Positions 1 to 12,550 of a stretch of 64,000 bases of DNA are shown here, piece by piece. Under the pieces are notes generated by a model, which was not told where the DNA came from, ran no database searches, and saw nothing but the letters and a program-made list of their open reading frames with translations. Position 1 is the first letter of the stretch. Each line of letters starts with the position of its first letter. Source of the DNA: Anthoceros angustus. Its lineage: Eukaryota; Streptophyta; Anthocerotopsida; Anthocerotales; Anthocerotaceae. The stretch is from contig MU008164.1 in assembly GCA_010909165.1 (NCBI GenBank), positions 2,004,001 to 2,068,000 of the forward strand. The letters run 5' to 3'. A program made the translations under genes and the position numbers.

Positions 1-73
1 TTTCCATCTGAACCAATTCTTTCTACACCACCGTCCTTCTAAGCTTAAGTAAGCAATAAGCATCTGGTTGTAG

Positions 74-345
74 CTCTTTCTAGCTGGAGTTAAGCAACCA
101 TGACTTAAAAGAAGATGGTTATAATCTCTTTCTAGCTGGGGTTAAGCAACCACGACTTAAAAAAACATGGTTATAAACTCTTTCTAGCTAGGGTTAAGCA
201 ACCATGACTTAAAAAAATATGGTTATAAACTCTTTCTAGCTAGGTTAAGCAACCATGACTTAAAAGAATATGGTTATAAACTCTTTCTAGCTGGGGTCAA
301 ACAACCGCCACTTAAAAGAAGATGGTTACAACTCTTGCAAAAAGA
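74..345. repeat. 52-bp tandem repeat array
   Basis: Five consecutive units beginning CTCTTTCTAGCT start at 74, 126, 178, 230 and 281, a period of 52 bp (51 for the last). Each unit carries GGTTAAGCAACCA, then ACTTAAAA and ATGGTTATAA. Copies decay rightward, and related fragments run to about 480. No coding potential is seen. Confidence 0.85.
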
Positions 346-1925
346 ATATGGTTATAACTCTTGCAAAGCTTTGTCTTTGGAGCTGGGGTTAAGTAATAGT
401 GACTTAAAAGAATTACAGCTTCTTCCAAGCTCTTTGGAGCTGAGTTATGCAGTATGTACTAATAAGAATATGGTTATAAGAAAATAATTCTTCTTTCTAA
501 CTAGGATGAATATAGTTACAGGGAAACAATTCTTCTTTCAAGTTAAAATAAATTTGGTTATAGCTTAAACCCCGGAAAATAACTCTAGGATGGGGGTTGG
601 AAGATATTTTCCCTAAAAAAATTTAAAGATACTTTTATTATAAAAAAGTGTCATGAAGATTCTTTTTAAAAATATTTAGAAGCCTAAAGCTGCTTTTTAA
701 CTTAAAAGGGGGGCACATATTTTTACCTTGTTCAAAGCAATACTATTCCATACAACATAAAAATGCATTGTCCAAAGATATAAACAGCAATCGCAGTGTT
801 ATAAACATCAATCGCAATGGAATACACAACATCCATGCTTTAAATCTACCTACCTCTCAATATTCCTAATATACTTAGGAATATATAAAACATATGGGGC
901 TTCAAGCCATTTTCCTTTAAAAAAATAAGGGCTGGGAGTATGGAATACCTTTGTGGGGGTTGAAAAGTCTTCCACCTATTTTGGTTTGTTTGGGTCTAGT
1001 TTTCCACCAGGTTTGGTTTGTTTGGGTCTCCATATACAGCTGAATCCCATAAACTACGATCATGTTTCTTTCAAGCCCTCATCGATGCTCAGACGTCGCG
1101 GTATACGTATTGATGTGGGCCCTGCTTCCATATTTCTTTCATTCATTCTTTATTTTCTTTCCATCCATGCACCCCCTTTTTTTTTCATGTTTACGAAGTT
1201 AGGGTTTTGCCATCTTTGCCAACTTTGGATCACGTCCCAAACTCTCGTGACCTCTCGCTTCAACTCAATCTGTAACTGAAGGTGGCTTGCACTAAGGCTG
1301 AACATGAGCACATGTACAAGCCTTTGAAAGGCCTCATGAAGGGAAGCAAGAGATCATGGTTAAGATAAGTAAAGAAGCGCATGTATGCAAGTATCCATGG
1401 ATCCAAAATGTGGTGAACAGGAAGATGCATGCTAGATTTTCAATAGCATATCAAGTGGCTGTTATTCTGTACGTACAGATGGAGGTAGAATGCCTTATTC
1501 TAGTTCTGGCTTAACATACTACTTTCGCTTGTCTTATGAGGGCTTGTGTGAGCATTGGTGCCTACTTAATTTGAGAGCAAAGATGCATTGAGCCTAAATG
1601 CACTTCTTCCATGTGAGGTACAAAGTATGCTGGTGAAGCAAGAGCTTTCGCAATTTCGGACCATACCTCAAACCCTTGCCCCCGATTCAGCATGCTTTCC
1701 CATCAATGCCCCGATGGCCATTAAGGCAAATACGGTCAATCATGTGCGGACACGCAACCTGATGTCTTGAGAGCCAGTGTCTATGTAGCCATGGTGGAGT
1801 GTGGACATACATGACATAAACAAGTTTCAATTTGTGGTTTTCGTTGCATACTCAGGTTTTGCACTTGTTCTTTTATGTACCCATTTTTTCATTCTCGGGA
1901 TGCATGCTTTCAAACCCTGATGGCT
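346..1925. other. AT-rich flank, no gene seen
   Basis: Apart from decayed 52-bp repeat fragments up to about 480, I see no recognisable gene, RNA or element here. Short open frames (for example 953-1279 plus) have no recognisable motif and look fortuitous. Confidence 0.5.
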
Positions 1926-1926
1926 T

Positions 1927-2452
1927 TCAACTTCCAAACCAATGTTTCAAGGGACAGACACTCTCACCGTGAGCAATCGAGGAAGAGCCAATGTCATGAT
2001 TTGGTTGAGAAAGTAGTGCAGCTGCAGACAAATTCGAGAAAAGACTCAAGGAGTTGAAACACGGATGTGGATAGGGAGGCCCCTGCAATAAATGGCAGCA
2101 ATCTAAACCAAATTTCATCGGCCAAGGTTTGGTCCGAAGACCTTTAGTCTTCAATGAAAGCAAGAGCAGATTCATAAAGAGTTTCCTCAATAGCTTCCTC
2201 TCAAGCATCTTCTAAATGGAGTGCCCCAGCCATGCTCAAGGCATCGACTGCTATGTAATTGGAGTGACACGAGGACGATGATATGGCAGTGGCACGGTAA
2301 GTGGGGATCTCATAGAACGCCTTTCGAGAAGCGAGTTGAATTCTTTGGAATGTTTCAAGGTGTGAAGCTGTGGTTTGTCTGGTGTTACGATTTAGCTCTT
2401 TTTCGAGTGCTATGAGATGGTGATGGATGTCCTTCATTGCAATTTTGTCCAC
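1927..2452 (-). other. unrecognised coding-like stretch
   Basis: On the minus strand a reading of about 175 codons can be followed from ATG at 2452 across at least one frameshift or stop. Its composition is protein-like, with acidic and amphipathic runs such as EEAIEETLYESALAF and ADEIWFRLLPFIAG. I cannot assign a family. It may be a decayed exon of a host gene or a fortuitous frame. Confidence 0.25.
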
Positions 2453-2469
2453 AAGTTTACATGATGTAC

Positions 2470-3120
2470 GTTAGACCGTGCTCTTGTTCTACGGGAAGCT
2501 AAGAACTATCTAACCTAGTTTGGGTTTCATGACTTCTCTCTCAATTTGGACAATATGGTAGGTTTGAAATTTTACAGGTATGTCTTGTTTCTTACCACAC
2601 TTTCTTTGTTAAAGTTCTGGGCACTGCTTCAAGCGCTGGTGTAGTTGTGTTAGACTTCTCTTCATTGGCATAGTGGGAATGAAGGTGCAAGACGAAGGTT
2701 AATTACTTGTTATGACACATCTGATGACGTCACCCACAGGTCGAGATTTTTTAGGTATAAATTCATATTGTTGTTAGTGTAGAAGTTATTTTACGGTGAA
2801 CGTTGAAATTGGCTCCTGCTGTAGATCCGGATCATCTTTAAAATTCCAAAATAGAGGTATGTCCAATGCCCCAGGTTACAAAACTCAATTTTGTCTCATG
2901 CCTCGTCTCCAAACACAAAAAAGTGGATTCTCACCATCCCAAACTGACCTGACCATCCTACCATTTTTTTGTTGATTCCTTATCATCTACTTACGTTCTA
3001 TGTTACCTTCTTCTTTTCTTCCACACGACTTCCTTCAAACCAACAAATCGCTTAAGTCTATTTGTTCCCTCGTTCTCATAAAATTCTTCCAATTCTTGTC
3101 TTCGTTGTAATTCTTCGCTT
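2470..3120. other. no feature seen
   Basis: I see no gene, RNA or repeat that I can support in this stretch. Confidence 0.4.
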
Positions 3121-3122
3121 GC

Positions 3123-3611
3123 CTAAATAACTAATTGTTTCACCTTGTGATGAGTTTGCTCCATAAGGTAAGAAATATCAAAAGCTAAACTAGTGTGCTC
3201 AAATGTGGTATCACATACTTTAGCATAAGTGGCTTTCATAAAATCCAGCTGTATCTCTTTTTTCATTTCAAATCGTGTCCTAGATATTGGCGCCACCAAC
3301 AGATTGGTGGGCAACACAATAATAATATGGAGCTTCTTCATCCCATGTCAAAAAAATCATAGCTAAGTAACTCCCCAATAGCATCTTTTATAATGGTCCA
3401 TGCTATTGGAGTGATGGCCAGAAACCTTAACAGTGAATAAGTGATACTTGTTTAGCCTAAATGTTACATCCATAGCTAGCACATTGTGATTCCCATAAGC
3501 AATATACAATTGGCAACATGAAAGGAGTTTATATACGCAAAGCGAAAGATTGATCTTCTTGATTGGTGAAAGACTATAGACACATTTTGCTCTAATCGCA
3601 TAGATTCTCAT
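3123..3611 (-). pseudogene. possible transposase relic (MULE-like?)
   Basis: Two minus-strand fragments (3363-3611, then 3123-3341). The first contains NVLAMDVTFRLNKYHLFTVK. Its shape, an aspartate followed by a threonine, an aromatic and then an N-K-Y run and hydrophobic strand, recalls the first catalytic strand of Mutator-like (MULE) transposases. No second or third catalytic residue can be placed and the frames are interrupted. The identification is inference from one motif; it could also be chance. Confidence 0.22.
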
Positions 3612-3619
3612 ATGGCATT

Positions 3620-5015
3620 ATCCAGGGTTAGCTTCCATTCACCAACTTCAACTTGTGTTAGTATATGAAGAACATCATATTTTTGCATATAATCATCTCT
3701 TACTTGGTTACATACATCTTCTGGTCGTTGACTTTAGCATACAATGCATCTTGATGCCATTGCATTATCTCCTCGAATAGAAACGTCTTTGCAATACAGG
3801 CAATGCCGGATCCCATCTTTCTTCTCTTGTGAAAACTACGTTGCTTTAACATCACAGGGCAAACATTCATACCCGGGCTTCAATATAGTTAAATAATCCT
3901 AATTTAGGAAGCTGCACTGTAAAAGGTGTGTTGGTTGATGACTCCTCGAAGTTAGTACAAGAACTCAAATCGCTAATTGTAACCCTTAAATCACATATCC
4001 CTATCCCTAGAAGAGAAAACCCTAACTCCAATCTTCTTATCAAAAGAACTAACCTTAATTCTAGCCCTAACCCTAATGATAAGGAGCCTTCTACTTAGAG
4101 ACCGGAAAATCCAACTGAACATGCTAACGAATTGTGGCTTCTCGGACAGTGCATAAACTTGAACTGGGAGTTTGAAGTGAACTCCCCACAGTTCGTATGG
4201 TTCAAAGTTACTCATCCAATTCCACTGACTCATGCATTTGTTGCAGAGCTTCGTCGAAAGAAGCAAGTACTACCTGTCGCTCCAAGATGCGATGAAGAAG
4301 GAGATGCAAATCCAGAGGGAGAGGGAGAGCAAATCATGCACCTTATGAAGGGGACCCTAGTGTCGAGGAGGAAGGCCCAAAATCAAGGTGATGGTAAGTT
4401 CTGGATGTTGCTCATTCTCTTGTGGTGGGGAAAGCTTGAAAAACCGTAAACGCTACTGTGTAATTTAAAGCTTTTTTTTCTGTAAAATATGTTGGCTCTC
4501 TGATATTTGATTTCTCAACAATTTTCTTTAAGCTAAAGCCTTTACTGAAGAGAATGTGAAGAAGTTTGAGAACTTCGATTTTATTCAATTTATACCTGGG
4601 GGTGTGTTTTTTAATCCCCAAGCATGTAAATTATGGCAGAGCATGACAAGTGTTGATCTTTACAAGGACTATGTCGTGAAGACAAAGCTAGATAATTTGA
4701 TAAGCATTTTTTTCTTCAGCAGGTGAGTGTCGTGGTAACATCCAAAGATGCCGAAGCTGGCGCACCAAGTTGTCAGAAAGAAGAACGGGCTTGCCCTCCA
4801 ATGTGCAAAGCAATGGGCAATGCCCTTCGATGAGTTCATGATCTTGTGAGTTTCCTCGATCGGTACGTGCCGGGTGTGAGACTCGCACTGGGCAGCTCAC
4901 ACTAAGAGAGATTTCATCACTGGACACGGCGGCAATTTTTAAGGCGGTCTCGTCGTAGGGCAAGATAGACTTTTACAGCTACATTGAGGGAAGATACATA
5001 GGTTATCGGAGTAGA
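3620..5015. other. flank without a supported gene
   Basis: Open frames at 4132-4449 (plus) and 4688-4963 (minus) carry no motif I recognise. Around 4062-4076 there are two adjacent CCCTAA units, too few to call an interstitial telomere array. The minus-strand continuation of the 14-3-3 pseudogene might extend here as 3' untranslated sequence, but nothing shows it. Confidence 0.35.
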
Positions 5016-5123
5016 CTATGTCACCACGTTCTTTGGGTGTTGCGTGAGGAGGGTGCCATCCTTATATATGATTCCTCACTTAGCGTGTCAAATTCAGCAA
5101 TAGCTTCATCGAATGCTCGTTCG
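5016..5123 (-). pseudogene. GRF: 14-3-3 pseudogene, C-terminal exon (left of CACTA)
   Basis: Read on the minus strand from 5123, the sequence gives ERAFDEAIAEFDTLSEESY, the near-invariant AFDEAIAE-DTL-EESY block of 14-3-3 proteins (alpha-helices 8 to 9). A 2-base AT insertion then shifts the frame, after which KDGTLLTQ and KNVVT follow where intact proteins read KD-STLIMQLLRDNLT; a TAG lies at 5016-5018. Intact 14-3-3 proteins are dimeric phosphoserine-binding adaptors. The preceding part of the same gene lies 38.8 kb away at 43,940-44,720, on the other side of the transposon. Confidence 0.85.
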
Positions 5124-5148
5124 CACTACTAGGAAAAATAGCCTTTTA
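5124..5148 (+). repeat. CACTA left terminal inverted repeat
   Basis: Begins CACTACTAGG and pairs in inverted orientation with 43,866-43,890. It directly abuts the 14-3-3 codons ending at 5123. Confidence 0.85.
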
Positions 5149-7796
5149 CAATGGACTTTATAACAGCATTACAATGACCGTTGTAGAATGACTGTTGTAA
5201 ACACCCCTTACTAATTTACCTTGTAATTTTCTCAAAGTGTATATACTAGATGTATATGTTCTTACGTATGGTATACAAGTATTTTACAGGCTAACCATAG
5301 TCATTATACTCAGGTTAAGTAACCACAATATATTAACTATGATATTATAACTCGGGTTCTATTAACCATAGTAACATGATAATTTTTGAAGAGGGGAATA
5401 TAGTAACCCCCTTCGGTTGAGACAGCACCCCCTTGTCACGATGTACACCCTTCATGCAACAGCATATCTGCTCTACTTTGATAATGCGCACACCCTTTAT
5501 GAGCCCATACCTTTGATAAAAGACGCACTTTCAAGTCTACACTCCAGAACTAGAGCACAGTAGGGTGTGGGCCCGTCTGCGTTTTTGTAGAATGCATAGA
5601 GGGCTGTCATTTTCATATGTTTATTACAACTGGAAACTTTTACTTTCAAGTGGTAGAACACGATGAAAACAATCCTGTACTAGCGGAGTCTCATTTCAGT
5701 GGTCGTGAGAACATTGTAACAAACAACTGTTAAGGGAGGAAGTGGTCATCAGCATCGACAATAGTCATTCAAGAGTGCGGCCGAGCGACTCGTCTATGCC
5801 TTGCGCCGATACTGAGTCAAGGACCACTACCAAATTCCGAAGGCGGTCCATATCCTCTACGTCAAAGCTGTCATTCTCCTCCTGTGCTTGCTCGTATTCG
5901 TGAGTATAATTCTGAGCACGCGCCGACCACACAACATTTAGGGTCTGCTGACCCTCATCCAATAGCTCGCCAATCGTGGTCTTCAACCTTCTGACACTCA
6001 ATGCAACCACTTGGGCTTTAAGGCAATGCCAACGTCCTTAAAATGAACAAAGTTGGTTGCCCATGCGCCCATGCAAGCGTCCTTAAAATAAACAAAGTTG
6101 AGTTATTAAGAGATATGGGTTTTGAACACAAAACCCACTCATTACTACACCTCCAAGCACTTCACCAACAATCCCAAGTTGAAAAACTCTTGCGCCGCTA
6201 AATACTGATTTACTTAAAGAGCCCATGAGGAGCCCATGGGGGCGCCGGCCGGCGCCCATGGATAGGCGGTGTGCTAGGGAGGGCGCCGGCCGCCCATGGG
6301 CGTGTGCTAGGGAGGGCGGCCGGCGCCCATGGGCGGGCGGGCGGGCGGGCGCCCATGGGCGGGGTGTGTTAGGGGAGGCGGCCGGCCGGCGCCCATGGGC
6401 AAGGTGTGCTAGGGAGGCGGCCGGCGCCCATGGGCGTGTTGGGGGCGGGCGGGGCCGGCCGGCGCCTCCTGCTCACCGCATGCACGGTGCATGCGGGTGA
6501 AGCTAGGGGGACAAGAAGGAACGGTGTATCCTATCACCAACGGAAGGTGTGGCCCATTTGCAGGAAGGGTTAAAAGATTTGCGTCCATAGGTGACTGTCT
6601 GAAGAGTACAAGTGGTGGGAAGCCTTTTGGGTGGACCAGAAGGAGATTGCTATCATTGTGGAGAATAACATTGGGCTAGTGCTATAGCATCCTTGGAAGT
6701 GGTTTTCACGTGCGGAAGTGGATCATACAGCCTGACCACTTCAAGTGCCGGATGAAGCTTTGCTAGATGAGGCATTATTGAGGGACCTCCCACAGCGTGA
6801 TATGTACTTGGGGGCATATCAAAATGCCGGAAGGCAACAGTGGGAATGGCGCGGATGAATGGGGACATAATGGAAATCTGGAAGAGGATGTTTCTGGCAG
6901 TGTTGTGCGCTATGGACACGCATAACAGGCCATTCTGGATTGGGGAGAGTCATTGACGCAAAGCTAGATGCACCACGACCTCACTTTCTTATCCACTGGT
7001 ATCGGACCGAGCACACAGATGTGTACGAAGGGAGATATGTGTAGGAATACATAGTCTGTCAGAGTGTGAACCCATTTGGTCTGATGCCGAGGAAAAAAGG
7101 AAATAAGGTCCATTACCCAAAAAACATACAGGAGGTGTTTGTGAATGAAACAACCATCCTCAGACATTATGGGTTGTGTTGAACGACGAAACATGTGTAT
7201 GCGGTGGACAAAAAGCGATAAGGGATAAGCTCTGCGAGTTGCGGCTTCATACAACTCATGAGTCAAAGTGCCATCAAGATAGTGATGACAATGCTAGAGA
7301 AGTCGGACCAAGTGATGACGAAGGATTGAACTCGTGATGAGTGGCGAAATCACGGTTTGTCCCGAGGTCCCAGAGTGAATGTTGTACGTCTGGTTCCAGA
7401 TGTTACTGTGTTTTGGAAATACCATGTCCGTGGCTTTTGTTGTGTCCTTACTAAACCACATTTTCCGCCCAAAACTGAATCTACAGCCATCCCTTCCCGG
7501 CAGGAACGGCTTTAGGTTTGAGTTTGCAACCACCATTCGACAGAAACATTGTTGGATGGAAAGTAGGAACTTTAGTGGGTGACACCCTTTTTTTCGGAGA
7601 TGTTTTCCGGAATACCTTAAAAAAACTGTTTTAGGGCCCATCAAAAACCCCCTTCAGAGATTATTTACGGAAAACTCCCTTCGAGATTATTCACCCCCTT
7701 CAAAAATTATCATGTTTAGTGAAATAATTTAGTTAAGTATTTAGGGTTTATTCACCGGTATAAATTCTGCTATTGTAAATTCTGTTGTTGTAAATG
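5149..7796. other. CACTA left arm
   Basis: Just inside the terminus are TTACAATG, GTTGTAGAATG and GTTGTAAAC units like those in the right arm. At about 6490-7600 the plus strand has stop-interrupted, coding-like stretches (for example a frame with HWYRTEHTDVYEG and YPKNIQEVFVNE). These might be transposase relics, but I cannot match them to a TNP1 or TNP2 motif. Close to 7770-7795 are ATTGTAAAT and GTTGTTGTAAAT, the sequence into which the retroelement inserted. Confidence 0.45.
6225..6470. repeat. GC-rich minisatellite
   Basis: At least five imperfect units combine GGCCGGCGCCCATGGGCG with GTGTGCTAGGGAGG, spaced roughly 35-55 bp. The core GCGCCCATGGGCGC is itself palindromic. The block is CpG-dense and stands out from its AT-rich surroundings within the CACTA left arm. 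Confidence 0.8.
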
Positions 7797-7801
7797 GTTT
7801 G
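7797..7801. repeat. target-site duplication GTTTG, left copy
   Basis: The five bases GTTTG directly precede the retroelement end TGTGGCGCG and match 40,514-40,518. Confidence 0.75.
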
Positions 7802-8456
7802 TGTGGCGCGACTTTCGCTAACGGTCAGCCGGGCATGCACAATCCCGTGTCGATGCAGTAAGGGGTCCGTTCCCAAGGGAATGATTGGTTCCGTTTTGCA
7901 CGTCGCGGACCGATTCTCGCCTCGCCGTCGGGGCAGTTTCTATCTGAGACCTCAACGCAATCGTTATCACTCCTAATTACTCTTAAGCGTCCACCGAACA
8001 GGCCCGGCGTGGCCAAACGTTTAAGGATTGGTTCTCGTCCATTTCCTATCAGTCCAACCTATGTCTCGTCTAGTCCGTCTTTCCTACCACGCTCACTAAG
8101 CACATTACCAGTTGGGAAATCGTGGGTGGGTTTGCGTGGCCCGGACCTCCGCCGTCGTTCAACCAGGCCTCTCCGTCCGGGCTCTGCACGCCCTCTCGGA
8201 GTTCCGCTGGTCTCACACGTTTCGGTCCGCCCGACGCCGGCCTCCTGCCCCGGAAGAGCAAGGGTCCCTGGTCGTCCGCTCCTGCACACACCACCACACG
8301 TTAGGGTCCGTCACAAGGACCTAGATCAGTCTCTCCGGGGTTGTCTTGCCTGCTCAGTGACTCAAGACTCGCGCTAGCAAAGGACACACAAGGGTCTGCA
8401 AAGAGAATGCAGTATCAACCCCAAAGGAAAGATGCTTTACTAAAGCGGCCTCTGCC

Positions 8457-8464
8457 CTTTTATA
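8457..8464 (-). promoter_or_regulatory. LTR TATA box (TATAAAAG)
   Basis: The minus strand reads GTATAAAAGGGC. Its place in the LTR matches the TATA motif of the inner block at 20,519. Confidence 0.55.
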
Positions 8465-8529
8465 CTACGCCCTGAGGAGGCGTCTTTATTATACTACTAT
8501 TCCGAGCTGATGTCGAGCTCAGTGTGCCC

Positions 8530-11500
8530 TAGCCCCCAACCCTACTATTTCCCTTAGCCTACCTATCTTCGCCTACGGCGGTGGGGCTGAGGGTGCCCAT
8601 GATTCCGCCATGGCGCTGGCGGCCCAATCCCTAGCTCTGGCAATTGAGGTGCATCCAATCGGATCATCCGCGATGCGAGCCCCTCCCCTTCCGAGACTCG
8701 CCGGTAGCCACTCAGGCGGTGGCTTGACGGCCGCGGTGACCACCAAGTCCTCCTCTTAGCCCCTCTTAACTCGTGGTGGGTCCGCTCTGCGGGTCCACTG
8801 AGGCTGCTACGCTTGGGTGGTGTGGGTGATTTTCTAAACCAAGTGGTCACAAAGAGGCCACATTTACCCTCTTTATCGTTGTAGACTTGAGATTCGTTCC
8901 CAAGGGAGTGATTTCGTGTCAAGATAACCAAAACATAGCCAATCCAACCCAACACAGACACGCCAAACATCTAGCAGTACAGACCAGGCTACTGACCTAA
9001 CAACACTCAGACCTGTGGCTATCTTAGCCACGCCTGACCCTGATGCCACCCAGCAACGGACTGACCCGGTTGCTAACTTAGCAACCGCCCTCTATTTCTA
9101 GCAGAGGGGGGTCCACCTTGGGATCAGGTCTGGCTATTAATAGGGGGGTGGGTCCCAGGTCGGGATCCAAGTGGATAAAGCTGACCTCTCTCTCTCTCTC
9201 TCTCTCTCTTACTCATCCACAAAGTTAGATCCACCAATCAGGATTACTGCTCTCATAACTTTCCCCCCCCTCCTCTCACTCTTGCAGCATTTCTTCAGAC
9301 TTCCTTGCCTCTCCAGCCTTTCAGCTCACCTTCCAGCTCCATCAGACCTCTCCAGCTCTCTTCAACTCTCCTTGAGGTGCCTCTCGCTCTCCCACACTCT
9401 CAAGTTTCCCCAGCAACTCTCTTCAACTCTCCTTGTTCTCACCTCACGCCCATTCAATCTCCACTTCCAGCTCACAGCTCCTCCCAGTCCTTACAAGGTT
9501 CTCATCCAGACCTTACAGCCCCAACCCTACTATTTCCCTTAGCCTACCTATCTTCGCCTACGGCGGTGGGGCTGAGGGTGCCCATGATTCCGCCATGGCG
9601 CTGGCGGCCCAATCCCTAGCTCTGGCAATTGAGGTGCATCCAATCGGATCATCCGCGATGCGGGGCCCCTCCCCCTTCCCGAGACTCTGTCAGGCTGAGC
9701 TACGGGCGGTGGCTTGACGACCGCAGTGACCACCAAGTCCTCCTCTTCGCCCCCTCTTAACTCGCTGGTGGGTCCCTGCTCTGCGGGTCCACCAGGAAGC
9801 TGCTCTGCTTGGGTGGTGTGGAGTGATTTTCTAAACCAAGTGGTCACAAAGAGGCCACATTTACCCTCTTTATCGTTGTAGACTTGAGATTCGTTCCCAA
9901 GGGAGTGATTTCGTGTCAAGACAACCAAAACATAGCCAATCCAACCAACACACAAACATCTAGCGATTCTGAGACTACCTAACAACACTCGGACACTGTG
10001 GCTATCTTAGCCACGCGACCTGATGCCACCCGGCAGCGGGAGACCGGTTGCTAACTTAGCCCCTCTATTTCTAGCGGAGGGTCCACCTTGGGATCAGTCG
10101 GCTATTAATAGTGGGTCCCAGTCGGGATCCAAGTGGATAAAGCTGACCTCTCTCTCTCTCTCTCTCTTACTCATCCACAAAGTTAGATCCACCAATCGAT
10201 TCTGCTCTCATAACTTTCCCCCCCTCCTCTCACTCTTGCACTTCTTGAGACTTCCTTGCCTCTCCAGCCTTTCAGCTCACCTTCCAGCTCCATACAGACC
10301 TCTCCAGCTCTCCAGTCCTTGAGGTGCCTCAGCCTCCCACACTCTCCAAGTTTCCCAGCTCTCTTCAACTCTCCTTGTTCTCACCTCACGCCCATTCAAT
10401 CTCCACTTCCAGCTCACAGCTCCTCCCAGTCCTTACAAGGTTCTCATCCAGACCTTACAGCCCTTCACCAACTCTCAAAATACTTGTTCACTACCTCCCA
10501 CAATCATTCCATCTCATCCACTCACGGGATCTTCAACCTCCACTCACAGCTCTCTTCTTGACCAAAACATAGCCAATCCAACCAACACGGACACGCCAAA
10601 CATCTAGCGATTCTGAGACTACCTAACAACACTCGGACACTGTGGCTATCTTAGCCACGACCACCGATGAATTAACGGATGGCCAACCTTAGCAACCGCC
10701 TCTATTTCTAGCGGAGGGTCCACCTTGGGATCAGTCGGCTATTAATAGTGGGTCCCAGTCGGGATCCAAGTGGATAAAGCTGACCTCTCTCTCTCTCTCT
10801 TACTCATCCACAAAGTTAGATCCACCAATCGGATTCTGCTCTCATAACTTTCCCCCCCTCCTCTCACTCTTGCATCATTTCTTGACTTCCTTGCCTCTCC
10901 AGCCTTTCAGCTCACCTTCCAAGCTCCATACAGACCTCTCCAGCTCTCCAGTCCTTGAGGTGCCTCAGCCTCCCACACTCCAAGTTTCCCCAAAGAACTC
11001 TCTTCAACTCTCCTTGTTCTCACACCTCACGCCCCATTCAATCTCCACTTCCAGCTCACAGCTCCTCCCAGTCCTTACAAGGTTCTCATCCAGACCTTAC
11101 AGCCCTTCACCAACTCTCAAAATACTTGTTCACTACCTCCCACAATCATTCCATCTCATCCACTCACGGATCTTCAACCTCCACTCACAGCTCTCTTCTT
11201 GACCAAAACATAGCCAATCCAACCAACACGGACACGCCAAACATCTAGCGATTCTGAGACTACCTAACAACACTCGGACACTGTGGCTATCTTAGCCACG
11301 ACCACCGATGAATTAACGGATGGCCAACCTTAGCAACCGCCTCTATTTCTAGCGGAGGGTCCACCTTGGGATCAGTCGGCTATTAATAGTGGGTCCCAGT
11401 CGGGATCCAAGTGGATAAAGCTGACCTCTCTCTCTCTCTCTTACTCATCCACAAAGTTAGATCCACCAATCGGATTACCGCCTCATAACTTTCCCCCCCT

Positions 11501-11842
11501 CCTCTCACTCTTGCATCATTTCTTGACTTCCTTGCCTCTCCAGCCTTTCAGCTCACCTTCCAAGCTCCATACAGACCTCTCCAGCTCTCCAGTCCTTGAG
11601 GTGCCTCAGCCTCCCACACTCCAAGTTTCCCCCAGCAACTCTCTTCAACTCTCCTTGTTCTCACACCTCACTGCCCCATTCAATCTCCACTTCCCCAGCT
11701 CACAGCTCCTCTCCAGTCCTTACAAGGTTCTCATCCAGACCTTACAGCCCTTCACCAACTCTCAAAATACTTGTTCAGCTACCTCCCACAACCATTCCAT
11801 CTCATCCACTCACGGGATCTTCAACCTCCACTCACAGCTCTC
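8530..11842. repeat. tandem direct duplications in distal 3' LTR
   Basis: The motif ACCAAAACATAGCC recurs at about 8928, 9924, 10,561 and 11,202, giving steps of 996, 637 and 641 bp. The last two units are nearly identical over about 640 bp. They contain the block from GATTCTGAGACTACC through the (CT)n run to CTCACAGCTCTCTTC. Confidence 0.85.
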
Positions 11843-12355
11843 TTCTTCAGCAACACAAACATCACTTACAGACTTCTCCAGTCCTTCTTACTCCTCTCAA
11901 ACAGCCAATCAGCAACTCTCCATGTCCAGCATTCTCCACTTCTCTCACAGTTCACTTTTCCCTCTCATTTTCCAAACACAAGCCAGCCTCCAACTCACTT
12001 CAACCTTCCCTTCACACACACGGCTCCCGCCTTGTCTTCTTCTCTCCCGCGACCTTGACACTCTGAAAACTTAAACACAAGGTGAGTACTAGACAAGCTG
12101 CAGAGAATGAGTAAAGGAGGGCTGACCTCCCGGCTTCACCCCTTCCTCTTGACCTTGAGGACTCCCTCAAGGAGACCACAAGGCTCCCTCCCCTTGCTTT
12201 CCACCACTCTTGCGGATCGGCCACACGGATCTGGGCAACAGTAGTCTTCTCATGGCGGAGGCAGTGCCTAGGCTTACGACCTTGGATGGAACCCTCCCAA
12301 ACCCCGTGCTCAAACCAAGACTTAGGCCAACATTGCTTACATTTCATCAAGAGGC

Positions 12356-12363
12356 CTCTTATA
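12356..12363 (-). promoter_or_regulatory. LTR TATA box (TATAAGAG), copy
   Basis: The minus strand reads GGGTATAAGAGGCCTC. The same motif and context occur at 13,668 and 34,415. Confidence 0.5.
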
Positions 12364-12550
12364 CCCAAGATCACAAAAGCGGCTTGGGCGCTTGCCAAAA
12401 ATACCAATCGGTCTTAGCCTACCAATCCTAGAGGCCTATCTATCAATTACATCCACTATGAGAGAGGATAAGATTCTGATCTATAACACATGGGCCTTTA
12501 GCTATTTGAGGCCACTTACCCTATTACCTCTCACAGGCCTCCTAGGCCGC

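Noticed and set aside
4060-4078. Telomere-like CCCTAA units (also near 45,902)
   Set aside because: Only two units each; expected by chance in 64 kb of such composition.
9171-12074. Ser/Pro/Leu-rich plus-strand frames, up to 187 codons
   Set aside because: They follow CT-rich LTR sequence and (CT)n runs duplicated in tandem. No domain; low complexity.
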